A stretch of 15,036 nt of DNA from Prasinococcaceae sp. CCMP 1430 (GCA_013416795.1 RQSC01001393.1:60332-75367); one strand, 5' to 3'. Positions 5,556 through 15,036 are shown, numbered from the stretch's first letter. The notes: generated from the letters alone by a model not told the origin. Numbers and translations are program-made.

Positions 5556-8500
5556 ATGGCTCGCCAGCCGCGGCGGCTGAATGACATTGGCAGGGGCTCA
5601 GGGGCGGCCGCGTTCTCCGGCCGAGGCTCGGGCCGCGACCACATCCGCCGGCCGAGCGGCGGCGGCGGAAAGTACCGCAGCAAGCAGAATGATAACTACA
5701 TGGGCAAGTGGCGCGGCGGCGCCGCGGGCGAGGCGGCCGCGAGGCGGGATGGCGAGGGCGGTGGCGGCGGCCGCTACGGCGGTGCCGATCGCTTCAGCAA
5801 GCATGCCAAGGATTCGGGCGACACGCCTGCCCCTGCTGCGGATGAGCAGCCCAAGGGGCCCGCGTCGGACGCTCGCACTGAGGAGGACCTGCAGGTGGAG
5901 CGCGACATGGGCTACGAGCTCTACGACGAAGGCGACGACGGTCTTGGCTGGCTCATGAACATGAATGCGACCACGATGACCGATGTCAGCAGCGGCCGCG
6001 AGGTCGCCGCGGTGGCGTGCTACTTCATGCGGCAGAATGGTTCGACTTTCAAGGCGGATGTGCCTTTCACGCCGTACTTTTATGTGGTCACCAAGCCAGG
6101 CCACGAGGCAGAGGTGGAGAATTACCTGCGGCGCAAGCACGAGGGCCGGATCAAGGACGTCGACGCGCAGGTGGAAAAGGAGGATCTCGACCTCAAGGTG
6201 CGCGCGCTGCGATTCGGGAAGGAGGCGAGGATGCCGCGGGCGCCTGGCGCGGCGCCCGCGCTCCCGCGCGCCGGGGCGCCCCGCGCCACGAAAGCGCCCC
6301 GGAGTGCGTGCGAACCGCTGGCTGACTCGCGCGCACGCGCCGCGCATCATCCCGCAGAATCACCTGAGCGGTATCAAACGCCGAGTGCTGAAGCTGTCGT
6401 TCTACACGACGGCCGATCTCAATGAGGTGAAGCGGGAGGTGCAGCCGGCTGTGCAGCGAAACAAGCGCCGCGCGCAGGCCGTGGACGCGTACCATGCGCT
6501 CATGGCGCGCCGCGAGGGATCCAAGGGGCGCAAGGACGCCGTGGACGAGGCCCTCACCCACATCGAGGACGTGCGCGAGTATGACGTGCCGTACCACATG
6601 CGCTTTTCCATCGACACGGGCGTGCGCTGTGGCCTGTGGTTCGAGGCCAAGTCGACGATGGGAGTTATCTCGCTCGAGGCGCGCCCCGACCTCAAGCTCG
6701 GCCCTGGCCCACGTGTGTGCGCATTCGACATTGAGTGTAGCAAGCAGCCGCTGAAGTTTCCGAATGCCGAGTTTGATGAGGTGATCATGATTTCGTACAT
6801 GCTCGACAAGCAGGGCTACCTCATCACGAACCGCGAGTGGGTGAGCGATGACATTGACAACTTCGAGTACACGCCCAAGCCAGAGTATGAGGGCAATTTC
6901 ATCGTGTGGAACGAGCCCGACGAGCGCGCGGTGCTGCGCCGCTGGTTTGACCACATGCGCGAGGCGAAGCCTGGCATCTTTGTGACTTTCAACGGGGACT
7001 GGTTCGACTTTCCGTTCATCGAAACCCGCGCGACCAAGCACGGCATGGACATGTACCAGGAGATCGGCTTCCGCTGCGAAAACAACCAGTGCAAGAGCAA
7101 GAGCGGCGTGCACATGGACGCGCTCTGCTGGGTGCGCCGCGACTCGTACCTTCCGCAGGGCTCGCAGGGCCTCAAGGCAGTCACAAAGGCAAAGCTGGGG
7201 TACAACCCGCTCGAAGTCGCACCTGAAGATATGGTACGGCTCTGTCACGAGCAGCCGCAGGTCATGGCCAGCTACTCTGTCTCCGATGCCGTGGCCACGT
7301 ACTACCTGTACATGACCTACGTCCACCAGTTCATCTTCTCGCTCGCCACCATCATTCCGCTATCCCCCGATGAGGTGCTGCGCAAGGGCTCAGGCACGCT
7401 CTGCGAGAGCCTGCTCATGGTCGAGGCCTTCAACAACAACATCCTGGCGCCCAACAAGCACCAGTCTGGCGGCGTCAAGTGGTACAATGGCCACCCGCTC
7501 AACAGCGAGACATACATCGGTGGCCACGTTGAGTGTCTGCAGAGCGGCGTCTACCGCTCTGACATCGAGACCGACTTTCATTTAGAGCCTGCGGGGTACC
7601 AGAAGCTCTTGGACAACCTGGATCGTGACCTGCAGTACGCCATTGAGGTCGAGGGCAAGCTTAAGATGGATGAAATCACCAACTACGACGAAGTGAAGAG
7701 CAAGATCTCGGCCATCCTCACCGAGCTCCGCGACAACCCTGTTCGCAACGAAACGCCCACCTTGTACCATCTCGACGTCGCCGCCATGTACCCAAACATC
7801 ATCCTCACGAATCGCCTCCAGCCGTCCGCGATGGTGAGCAAGGACGTCTGTGCGGCCTGCGACTACAACCGCCCGGGCAAGAATTGCCTCCGCGAGCTGC
7901 CGTGGACGTGGCGCGGCGAGCACTTCGCCTCCACGCGCGCCGACTACGCGCATGTGCGGAACCAGCTCGAGGCCGAGGTTTTCCCCCCGGAGGAGCCGGG
8001 CGGCGATCCGCGCACCTGGCGCGACCTTAAGCCCGAGGAGCGCACCGCCAAAACCACAGCGCGCCTCAAGCAGTACACGCACAAGGTGTACCGCCGGGTG
8101 ATGGACAAGCCCGTCACTGAGAATCGCACCGGCGGCATCTGCCAGCGCGAGAACTCGTTCTACGTCGACACAGTGCTCGCCTTCCGCGATCGCCGCTACG
8201 AGTACAAGGGGCTTACCAAGGTGTGGAAGGGCAAGCAAAAGGAAGCCGAGGCCAACAAGGACGTCATTGCCTTGCAGGAGGCGAAGGATCTCTCGACCAA
8301 GTACGACTCGCTGCAGCTGGCCCACAAGTGTATCCTCAACTCGTTCTACGGCTACGTCATGCGCAAGGGTGCTCGCTGGTACTCAATGGAGATGGCTGGC
8401 GTGGTGACTCTGACGGGCGCCAACATCATCAAGTGCGCATGCGACCTCATCCACCAGGTTGGCAAGCCGCTGGAGCTGGACACTGACGGCATTTGGTGCG

Positions 8501-11500
8501 CGCTTCCCGGGTGCTTTCCAGAGGACTACACGTTCACGACCACGCGCACCGACAAGAAGAAGAAGTTCGAGATCTCGTACCCGTGCGTGATGCTCAATGT
8601 TGACGTGGCGCGCAACAACACCAACGACCAATACGCGACGCTCGTGGAGAACGAGGACGGCACCAAGTCGTGGAACGTCGAGTCGCGCATGTCCATCGAG
8701 TTCGAAGTGGATGGCCCGTACAAGGCCATGATCCTCCCCGCGTCGCAGGAGGAGGGTAAACTCCTGAAGAAGCGCTACGCTGTCTTCAACTTTGATGGAT
8801 CACTCGCCGAGCTCAAGGGCTTCGAGCTGAAGCGCCGTGGCGAGCTCAACATGGTGAAGATCTTCCAATCTGAGGTTTTCGGCCAGTTCCTCAAGGGTAC
8901 GACGCTCGAGGAGTGCTACGCTGCCGTCGCAGCGGTCGCCAACCGCTGGGTCGACATGCTCGAAACGCGCGGCGAGGACTTCGTCGACGAGGAGTTGCTT
9001 GAGTACATCTCGGAGAGCACTACGCTTTCGAAGACGCTCGAAGAGTACGGCGACCGCAAGGGCTCGGCGGTGACCACGGCCAAGCGCCTCGCAGAGTTCC
9101 TCGGCCCCGAGACAGTCAAGGACAAGGGCCTGGCATGCGAGTACATTATCAGCAAGGAGCCATCAGAGAAGAGTGTGTCGGACCGCTGTATTCCCGTGAT
9201 GATCTTCAGCGCCGAGCCGGCGGAGCGCCGGCACTATTTGCGCCGCTGGACGAGGACGAACGGCGAGCTTGACCTGCGCAGTGTGGTCGACTGGGGCTAC
9301 TACATGAAGCGCCTTGGCAGTGCCGTGCAGAAGATCATCACCATCCCGGCCGCTCTGCAGATGATCGACAACCCCGTGCCCCGGATTAAGCACCCCGACT
9401 GGCTGACTCGCCTCGTGCGTGAACAGAAGTCCACCTGCAAGCAGCAGCAGCTGAAGAGCTTCTTCTCGTCAATTTCGCCGGAGGAGGCCGCTCAGGCCAT
9501 GGAGATTGAGACCAAGAAGGCGACCGAGCGCGCCCTGCGCGGCGGCAAGGCCCCAGGCGATATGGAGGATGCCCCGGGGGCTTTGACGGTGGCAGAGCTG
9601 ATGAAGGCTGCGAAGGACCCGACGCGAAGTGCCAAAGCGCGGAAGCGCGCCGCCGATGCGCGCGACGAGATGCTCGTGCAGCAGGAGCAGCCCAATCGCC
9701 GCGAGGACTACGCCGCTTGGCTCGTGTGGTCGAAGGCACGATGGAGGCGCGACAGGCTTGCTCGCAAGCGCCAGCGAATCGCCGCACACAATGTGCAAGT
9801 GGCGCCCGGTGGCGGTGCCATGGCAAACGGTGCGGTAGGAGTTGCGGCTGGGCCCGGAGCTTCGATCGCTGGGGCGACCACCAGCTTCGGTGCAAGCGCG
9901 GGCTGGCACATTGTGCAGGTGCGCGAGCGCGCGGATGGGAGTGTCACGATGTGGGCGCTGGCCGGCGGTTCTCTGCAGGCGATCCCGTTGGATGCAGAGC
10001 GATCGTTCTACGTCAACATGCTCGAACCGCCCCCGGAAGGCGCAGCGATCGGCACGCCGTGCCAGCGCCAGCTTCCACGAGGCCGCAAGTGCGCGCACCT
10101 GTACGAGGCGCGCGTGCCAGCGCAGTCCTTCTCCATGGACATGCTGAACGCCCAAGCGTCGGACCCGAACGTGGAGGGCGTGTACGAGGCTGGCGTTGGG
10201 GTGGCCCGTCAGGTGGCCATCTCAGTGGGGGCAATGGCGACGCCGTGCGTCTCCGTGCGGCGGCGCCCGCTCGGCGACCCCGTGCGTCCGCAGGAGCTTC
10301 GCATGGCGCCAGAAGCTGCCGGGAGCTACATGCGCGGCTTCGTCGAAGGCCAGCAGCGGACCTTTGGCCCGCTCGCGGGACTCCCCTTGACTCCGCTGTA
10401 TCTGTACCACAGCGTGAGCGGCAGGCGCGCCATATACGCGCTGCACATGCCATCTACTGGCACTTGCAGAGTGGTCGTGGTGGCGCCCGCGAATGCTGCG
10501 AAGGATGTCTCGATACAGTCAATGAAAAAGGCCTTCCGCCAAGCGGCGCGATCGGTGGGAGCGGACGATTCAGAAGGCTCGGTCCCCACTTTTGAGGTTG
10601 ACTACAGCAACACATTTGAGGCCGCGCGCAAGCGCCTCTCCCGCCACGAGAAGGCCTTCAGAGATTCGAAGCCAGGCGGCGTGCTCGTGCTGGTCGAGTC
10701 ACCGAGTGGTGCCGCCGGGGTTCTGCGGGAAGAACTTCCCTCGCTGGACGCGTACCCCATTTGCGAGGTTCCGGCTGTGGGTGCCGATTCCGAATACCCG
10801 CGCCTCGGCTGGATGCCCGCGGCGGCGACCATTGCGGCGCAGCGATGCGCGCTCGTGTCGCCGTGGCTTGAGGAGCGCATCGAGGCCGCGCGCGTGGCGG
10901 CGACGCCAATCGGGAACCTCTACGGCGATTCGCTGTGCGCTGTGGCAGATGCGCTGTACGCGCGCGCTCTGCACGAGTCTGGCCACTTGCTGTGGTGCGG
11001 AAACGACGCACTCTCTGGTTCGCGCCTTGCGTCGGCCTGCGGCACGTCGGAGAGCGCCGGTGAGGACGCAGATGCCGCGCTTTCCCTGGCGGGCAAGGGG
11101 GCGGGCGATGGCGCTGCGCCGGTTCTCATCGCCGGTGGCGGTGCTGGCACCACGGTGGACACGCCCGGCGCGTACCGGGAGGTGTGCATTGAGGTGCGAC
11201 TCCACCACCTCGCCGTCAACGCGCTGCTGAAGAGTGGGGCCATGGCGGAGCTCGAGGGCACCGCCGCTTCCGCGGCCATGGAGGGCGGCACGGGCCCCGC
11301 GCTGAAGGTCCTGCGGCGCATGGTCGAGGGCTGGCTCGGCGCGGCTCGTGCGCGCGGCGAGTTCGCCGACGTCGCCGACTCGCTGCTGCGTGGCATGCAG
11401 AACTGGCTGTCGCAGCCGACCGCGGCCATGCACGACCCGGCACTGCTTGCCTCCGTGCGCGCGGCGTCAGACAAGTGCCTGGTGCTGCTGCTCACGGAGC

Positions 11501-12774
11501 TCGGGGCGCTGGGTGGGCGCATCGTGCATGCGGACTCCTCGCGCGTCGTTATTGCCACTGGACGCCAGGGCATCGCGGGCGCGCGCGCGTGGCTCCAGCA
11601 CGTGTGCAACTCGTTGCGCACGCACGAGCTGTTCTCGTGGCTGCACCTGGAGGAGTTGCGCTATTTCCGCGCGCTGCTCTGGTCGGACTCGTTCAACCAT
11701 GGCGGAATCGAGGTGAGCCCACAGACGGTCGAGAAGGAGGTCCTCCAGCACGGCGACGCAGACGGCGGCTTCATTGGCGACTCGGATGGGATGGTGGCGG
11801 CAGATCAGGTGCCGCTATCGATGCCCACAGCCGGCGATGAGGGGAGCGAATGGACGGGAGGCATGCGCATCACCTCGTGCTGGAACGTTGCGGAGCACCT
11901 GCCCGAGAAAACTCAGGACTTCTTCCTCGCAGCGGTGAGCGAATTCCTGTACGTGCCCTGGCGCAAGCAGGCCACGAGCACAGACGCCGCATCGGCTGCC
12001 GCCTCGGTCAGTGAATTTGTCAGCAGCGAGCTGCAGGCCAAGCTGCTGAAGTGGGTGGCGGGCATCGAGACGTGGGCGGCGAAGGCCCAGCCGGAGGAGC
12101 TGGCGCCGCCGAACGTCCCTGGTGTGCACACCACGTCGGACCACATGGCCGCGGCCCCTGCGCTCGAGTTCGTCAAGGCCGTGTGCCACACCCTTAGCCT
12201 GGACGAGGCCTGCAGCGCCAAGGTGATAGTGCTCCGACGAAACCTTCTCAAGACGCTGCACGTGCGTGAGTTCGACGTCGACGCGCAGTGGCGCGACCCG
12301 ATTTCGCCTCTGATCATCCCGGGTGTGGTGTGCGCGCAGTGCGGCGTGAGCCACGACCTCGACATCGCGCGCGACAGCATGCTGCTGGCGGCCAGCGGCG
12401 GCGGCGCGTGGAGCTGCCCCACGCCCGGCTGTGGCGCGACGCTCGACAAGGCCGTCATCGAGCAGCGCCTGGTCAACGCGATGAGCGACATGATGACGGC
12501 GTACCAGGGCCAGGACTTGCGATGCGTCAAGTGCAGGCTGGTCAAGGAAGGCGTCATGGGTGCAAACTGCTCGTGCTCAGGCAAGTTCACCACTGTGGTG
12601 AAGCCCTCGGCCGTCAAGCACGCGCTGCACACCGTGCGTAGCGTGACGGCCTTCCATGGCATGGACACCGCTGCCGCGGCCGCGGGCTTCCTTTCGAGCG
12701 CAGCCGATGGCGACACTGCCCACGCAGTCGCGCTGGCGGGCGCCGCCGCGGTCGACGGCGAGACGGCGGCGTGA
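5556..12774 (+). CDS. POLE: DNA polymerase epsilon catalytic subunit, two exons, complete
   Basis: Proposed join 5556..6197, 6358..12774, 2352 residues (yeast and human about 2220-2290). It is the leading-strand replicative B-family polymerase with 3'-5' proofreading. Exonuclease acids are present: D338 and E340 (FDIE), D428 (FNGDWFD) and D524 (YSVSD). Polymerase motifs are A with D687 (LDVAAMYP), B (KCILNSFYGY, about 871-880) and C with D922-T-D924. The iron-sulfur CysX cysteines appear as C712, C715, C724 and C809. A consensus PIP box QQQLKSFF is at 1243-1250. The second, inactivated polymerase half follows (HIVQVRE, WALAGGSLQAI, FYVNMLEPP), ending in two zinc modules: CysA 2206/2209/2234/2239 and CysB 2270/2273/2285/2287. 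CysA and CysB are where the family binds subunit B and joins the replisome. Odd points are a Gly/Arg-rich N-terminal extension of about 105 residues and an Ala/Gly-rich insert near 11040-11160. The start has G at -3 and +4. The promoter suggests S-phase control. Confidence 0.97.
6198..6357 (+). other. Intron of POLE
   Basis: Donor CTCAAG|GTGCGC and acceptor ATCCCGCAG, 160 nt, phase 0, with a branch-like GCTGAC at about 6321. Removing it joins KEDLDLK to NHLSGIKR, matching the uninterrupted DLDL..HL.G.KR stretch of the family. Left in, the exon 1 frame runs on to a stop at 6425 and loses the polymerase. Confidence 0.93.
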
Positions 12775-13055
12775 GTGCCGCCCGCTCCAGTACGCGCAGG
12801 CGCGCGCCCAGGCGCGCGCCTCGCGCCATAATAACTGTGCCCCATTCTAATACACGGCGGCGGCGTCGCGCCTGGCGTCGCGCCTGCCGTGCAGCGCCGC
12901 GTGCCGCACCCCACGCGGCGCCCGCGCGCCGCCGCCGCTGCCACCATCAAAACGAACGCGGCATATCCGAAGAATTCCGGAGATTCAAATCTGACACAAA
13001 AGTAACGGTGGCGGCGGGCGGTTGGGAGGGCACGAGGTGACGCGATGGGGCGGGG

Positions 13056-13057
<2 letters not shown>
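12775..13057. other. 3' flank of POLE with short tandem duplications
   Basis: No gene is visible. CAGGCGCGCGCC is duplicated in tandem (12797-12808 and 12809-12820), and GGCGTCGCGCCT is duplicated in tandem (12862-12873 and 12874-12885). Between the pairs is a small AT-rich island (12827-12855) containing AATAAC, a possible weak polyadenylation signal for POLE. Confidence 0.5.

Positions 13058-13141
<84 letters not shown>
13058..13141 (+). repeat. (GT)n microsatellite, about 42 units
   Basis: Uninterrupted GT dinucleotides for 84 bp, ending at an undetermined base (N at 13142). The pure repeat next to an N suggests the true length was not resolved. Cys-Val reading frames through it are translations of the repeat, not genes. 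Confidence 0.97.
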
Positions 13142-13142
13142 N

Positions 13143-13238
13143 TCGCAATGTCGCAAATGTCGCAACGTCGCAATGTCGCAACGTTGTCGCAACGTCGCCA
13201 TGCCGCAACGTCGGCAACGTCGCAATGTCGCAAGAATG
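13143..13238. repeat. Degenerate tandem array of TCGCAAYG octamers
   Basis: About eleven copies of TCGCAATG or TCGCAACG, some with 1-3 base insertions (TCGCAAATG, TCGCAACGTTG, TCGCAAGAATG) or substitutions. It abuts the GT microsatellite. Copies touch each other without unique spacers, so it is a decayed micro/minisatellite. Confidence 0.9.
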
Positions 13239-13289
13239 TATGCTGTCAATGCGCGTCCCCTTCCCAATGTGAGAGCGGGCGCGGTTTCT

Positions 13290-13388
13290 TCACATGCGCG
13301 CGGTGTTGAAGCTGCCGCACGCCTGGCACTTGAGCCCCAGCACGTGGAAGGGCGTGTTGCTCACGTGGCCGCAGTCGTTGCAAAGCGC
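13290..13388 (-). CDS. Last exon of a RCHY1/CHY zinc-finger E3 ubiquitin ligase (partial)
   Basis: After the acceptor GCGCCAG (13395-13389) the minus strand reads ALCNDCGHVSNTPFHVLG, then LKCQACGSFNTARM and a stop. This is the C-terminal zinc ribbon of CHY-RING ligases such as RCHY1/Pirh2, whose family ending is LCNDC.....FH.LG.KC..C.S(Y/F)NT. The four zinc-binding cysteines are intact. In the family the CHY zinc finger and a RING finger precede this ribbon. Neither is found anywhere in the window, so this is only the final exon of a gene. Its 5' side opens into GT/CA-rich sequence and then a plus-strand aminotransferase. The fragment identity is good; whether the gene is intact cannot be judged here. 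Confidence 0.8.
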   Translation of the reverse strand, partial: ALCNDCGHVSNTPFHVLGLKCQACGSFNTARM

Positions 13389-13743
13389 CTGGCGCGTGAG
13401 AGCGCACGCGTGTGTGTGGATGTGCGTGTGTGCGCGCGCGTGTGTGTGTGTGTGTGCGTGTGCGTGTGTGTGTGCGTGTGTGTGCACGCGTGTGTGCACG
13501 CGTGTGTGTGGGTGGGTGTGCACGCGTGTGTGTGCGTGTGTGTGCGCGCGTGTGTGTGAGCATGCCGGCGCACGCGCGCGTGCGTGTGCGTATGTCGCGC
13601 GTGCCGTGCGTGTCGCGCGTGTGCGCGTGCGCATACAATCGTGTGTGCGTCAGCGCTTGCGCGTGCGCTGCGCGGGTTGCGCGCGTGGCAATCCACACAC
13701 GCGCACACACCATCCCACCCACTTGTCTCATTGCGCGGTACAG
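13389..13743. repeat. GT/CA-rich low-complexity stretch between two gene ends
   Basis: The left part (13410-13560) is mostly GTGTG/GTGCG on the plus strand and forms the 3' end of an intron read on the minus strand. The right part (13692-13735) is CA-rich on the plus strand and forms the 3' end of an intron read on the plus strand, ending GGTACAG at 13743. The middle alternates GCGTG without exon-like sequence. I see no coding exon on either strand. Confidence 0.7.
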
Positions 13744-14420
13744 GGCATCCACGAATTCACCGTGAGCGACGCGGTGCCCTGGAAGCCGCCGCTGCTCGCC
13801 AGCACGAAGAGCAACAACTACATGCTCAACTGCATGATGGGCATGGTGAGCCGCGAGCGCGGCGGCTGGTTCGGCATCGGCGTGGACGCGTCCGGTAATA
13901 TCGGCGAGAGCTGCGTGGGCAACGTGGCGGCGGTGGTCGAGGTGAGACAGCGAGCGAGCTGTGCCACGCGCGCTGCGGCGCGCCTTCGTATGCGCCCACG
14001 CCCACGCTCACGCGCGCGCGCGCACGCGTGCATGCACGCGAACGTCGCTCCTGCGCGTGCTGCTCTCAGGGCGAGGGCGGAGCATGCTTGGTGACGCCGC
14101 CATTTGAGGGCATCCTCGCAGGCACCACCGTGCGGCGCGTGCTCGAGATGGTCGCCGCGGGAGAGGGTGGGCTCGCCGAGGTGCTGCCGGGAGCCGCCGA
14201 GCAGCGCGCTCTGTCCGCCGCTGAGGCGAAGGAGCGCGCCACCGAGATCATGATCATCGGCGGCGACACCCACGTCATGCCCTGCGTCGCGTGGGATGGC
14301 ACGCCCGTCGGCGATGGCGCCGTGGGGCCCGTCGCCAGGGCCCTCGAGGCCGCGCTCGTGCGCGACCGCGACACGAACCTCGGCGAGCGCGTCGAGGTGC
14401 CTTACGGCCAGTATGAATAG
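13744..14420 (+). CDS. Class IV PLP aminotransferase, D-amino-acid transaminase/ADC lyase-like, C-terminal two exons
   Basis: Visible exons 13744..13941 and 14070..14420, both phase 0, give 182 residues, about the C-terminal half to two thirds of a fold-type IV PLP enzyme. Plant homologues in plastids interconvert D-amino acids or make p-aminobenzoate for folate. Family blocks: KPPLLASTKSNNYMLN, whose Lys is the likely PLP Schiff-base residue; GVDASGNIGESCVGNVAAVV (the E..NVA.V block); TPPFEGILAGTTVRRVLEM (phosphate-binding loop); then RATEIMIIGGDTHVMPCV and DGAVGPVARAL. The ending VPY matches plant proteins. The intron 13942..14069 (GTGAGA to CTCTCAG) is needed to join VVE to GEGGACLVTPP. 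The N-terminal half and start are absent: upstream lies GT/CA-rich sequence, then a gene end on the opposite strand. The family is firm; substrate choice cannot be decided. Confidence 0.85.
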
Positions 14421-14555
14421 AGGGCGCGGGCGTGCGGGCGCGCGGCCGGCGGGGCTGGCGATGGGGAGCGGGCAGGTTGGCATGGCGCACACCCGCGCCC
14501 GTTACCCACAAATGGCTGCAGCTGCGGGTGTCAATCCATGGTACTGTACACAAGT

Positions 14556-14560
14556 TTACA
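14556..14560 (-). terminator. TGTAA polyadenylation-type signal
   Basis: TGTAA (read on the minus strand within TGTAAAC) lies 28 nt past the stop of the right-edge minus gene. TGTAA is the known polyadenylation signal in green algae. I did not find it behind most other genes of the window, so this may be chance. Confidence 0.25.
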
Positions 14561-14587
14561 CGCGCCGGTGTGCGCGCTCACGCTGAG

Positions 14588-15036
14588 CTAGAACTCGACG
14601 CTCTTTGAGTGCGTGCCCTTTGCATCCCCCTGCGACGTCATGGCGTCGGCGCCGAGCAGTGCCTCGCACAGCGCCACCAGGCGTTCCAATGGCGTCGCAT
14701 CGGGGGCGAGCGAGGGGGCTTCTGCGCCTTCGCCGGCTCCCTCGGGCGCCGGCGCGATGTCCTCGCCCGCCGCGCGGCACACATCGCCGATGGCCGCCGC
14801 GAGCTGCGCCTGGACCGCTGCGAGCGCCACCCTGTCGCGCGCCTCTGCTGCGCCGTCCGGATATCTCGCCACCGCTTTGGCGATTGCGTCGTTCACGCGG
14901 CTCGCCTCGAGCAGCGCCCCGCGCCGCGCGCTGAGCGCCTCGAGCGCGAGCTGCAGCTCCTCGAGCACCCCTGCTTCGACGGCGTCGCCGGCGCCCGAGC
15001 GCGCGCGCCACGAGCTGACGGCCGCGGCCGCGCTCG
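14588..15036 (-). CDS. Hypothetical Ala-rich helical protein, C-terminal part
   Basis: The frame is open from the right window edge to TAG at 14588-14590, about 148 residues, with no ATG inside the visible part. I do not recognise it. The first two thirds look helical and partly coiled-coil: LEELQLALEALSARRG, then an A/R/D/E pattern with regular Leu/Ala spacing. A Pro/Glu/Gly-rich linker and another amphipathic helix (PLERLVALCEALLGAD) follow, then a polar tail ending KSVEF. No signal peptide or membrane helix is visible. Codon use is GC-rich like its neighbours. It is convergent with the aminotransferase, 167 bp apart. Confidence 0.55.
   Translation of the reverse strand, partial: SAAAAVSSWRARSGAGDAVEAGVLEELQLALEALSARRGALLEASRVNDAIAKAVARYPDGAAEARDRVALAAVQAQLAAAIGDVCRAAGEDIAPAPEGAGEGAEAPSLAPDATPLERLVALCEALLGADAMTSQGDAKGTHSKSVEF

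Noticed and set aside
6193-7326. 377-residue open frame on the minus strand inside POLE
   Set aside because: It is antisense to strongly conserved exonuclease/polymerase coding sequence. High GC leaves antisense frames open, and the product is Leu/Val/Arg/His-rich without a domain.
5556-12774. Possible viral or transposon B-family polymerase
   Set aside because: The two-lobed architecture with an inactive second polymerase half, CysX iron-sulfur cysteines and C-terminal CysA/CysB zinc modules is specific to cellular polymerase epsilon.
13143-13238. Possible CRISPR-like array
   Set aside because: Units are about 8 bp, degenerate and contiguous, with no unique spacers, and lie in a eukaryotic intergenic region.
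13022-13760. Plus- and minus-strand frames coding Cys-Val or Thr-His repeats
   Set aside because: They are translations of GT/CA simple repeats in several frames, as expected of a dinucleotide repeat.

Overview
This window is nuclear DNA from a GC-rich, compact eukaryote. Genes are spliced by short GT-AG introns of 113-169 nt, and the products are eukaryote-specific: DNA polymerase epsilon, Ctf8, DPM3, a Sam50-type Omp85 protein and a CHY-type ubiquitin ligase fragment. The aminotransferase resembles plant D-amino-acid transaminase/ADC lyase, and most donors follow GTRCG as in several GC-rich algae. A unicellular alga is therefore the best guess, but this is inference and I cannot name the lineage.

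Layout, left to right. (1) A small plus-strand gene encodes a homeodomain followed at once by a membrane segment created by splicing (116-756). (2) Convergent to it lies a three-exon VIT1/CCC1 iron transporter (801-1897, minus). (3) A divergent promoter with three CCCTAA hexamers and a very strong G-quadruplex motif leads to an Omp85/Sam50-like beta-barrel gene (about 2271-4016, plus); its 5' end is unclear and a single N lies there. (4) Two minus-strand genes follow: two-exon CTF8 (4176-4747) and DPM3 (stop at 4850, start unresolved). (5) The DPM3/POLE divergent promoter (about 5096-5555) carries E2F-type sites and three GACC/GGTC palindromes spaced exactly 21 bp apart. (6) POLE, the catalytic subunit of DNA polymerase epsilon, fills 5556-12774 with one intron and is complete. 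(7) Its 3' flank has short tandem duplications, a (GT)42 microsatellite ending in an N, and a decayed TCGCAAYG tandem array. (8) The last exon of a RCHY1-like CHY zinc-finger E3 ligase (minus, 13290-13388) and the last two exons of a class IV aminotransferase (plus, 13744-14420) lie back to back. Their 5' sides face each other across 355 bp of GT/CA-rich sequence with no 5' exons for either. (9) An unrecognised Ala-rich helical protein runs off the right edge (minus).

Functionally most genes are unrelated housekeeping genes: iron storage, mitochondrial outer-membrane assembly, ER mannosylation and amino-acid/folate metabolism. The exception is CTF8 and POLE. Ctf8 belongs to the Ctf18-RFC clamp loader, which is known to dock on polymerase epsilon. 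The two genes are divergent and separated only by DPM3. Here POLE has a textbook PCNA-binding (PIP) box, and Ctf8 has a spliced basic tail with a PIP-like FF motif. I see no CRISPR array, insertion sequence, rRNA or tRNA.
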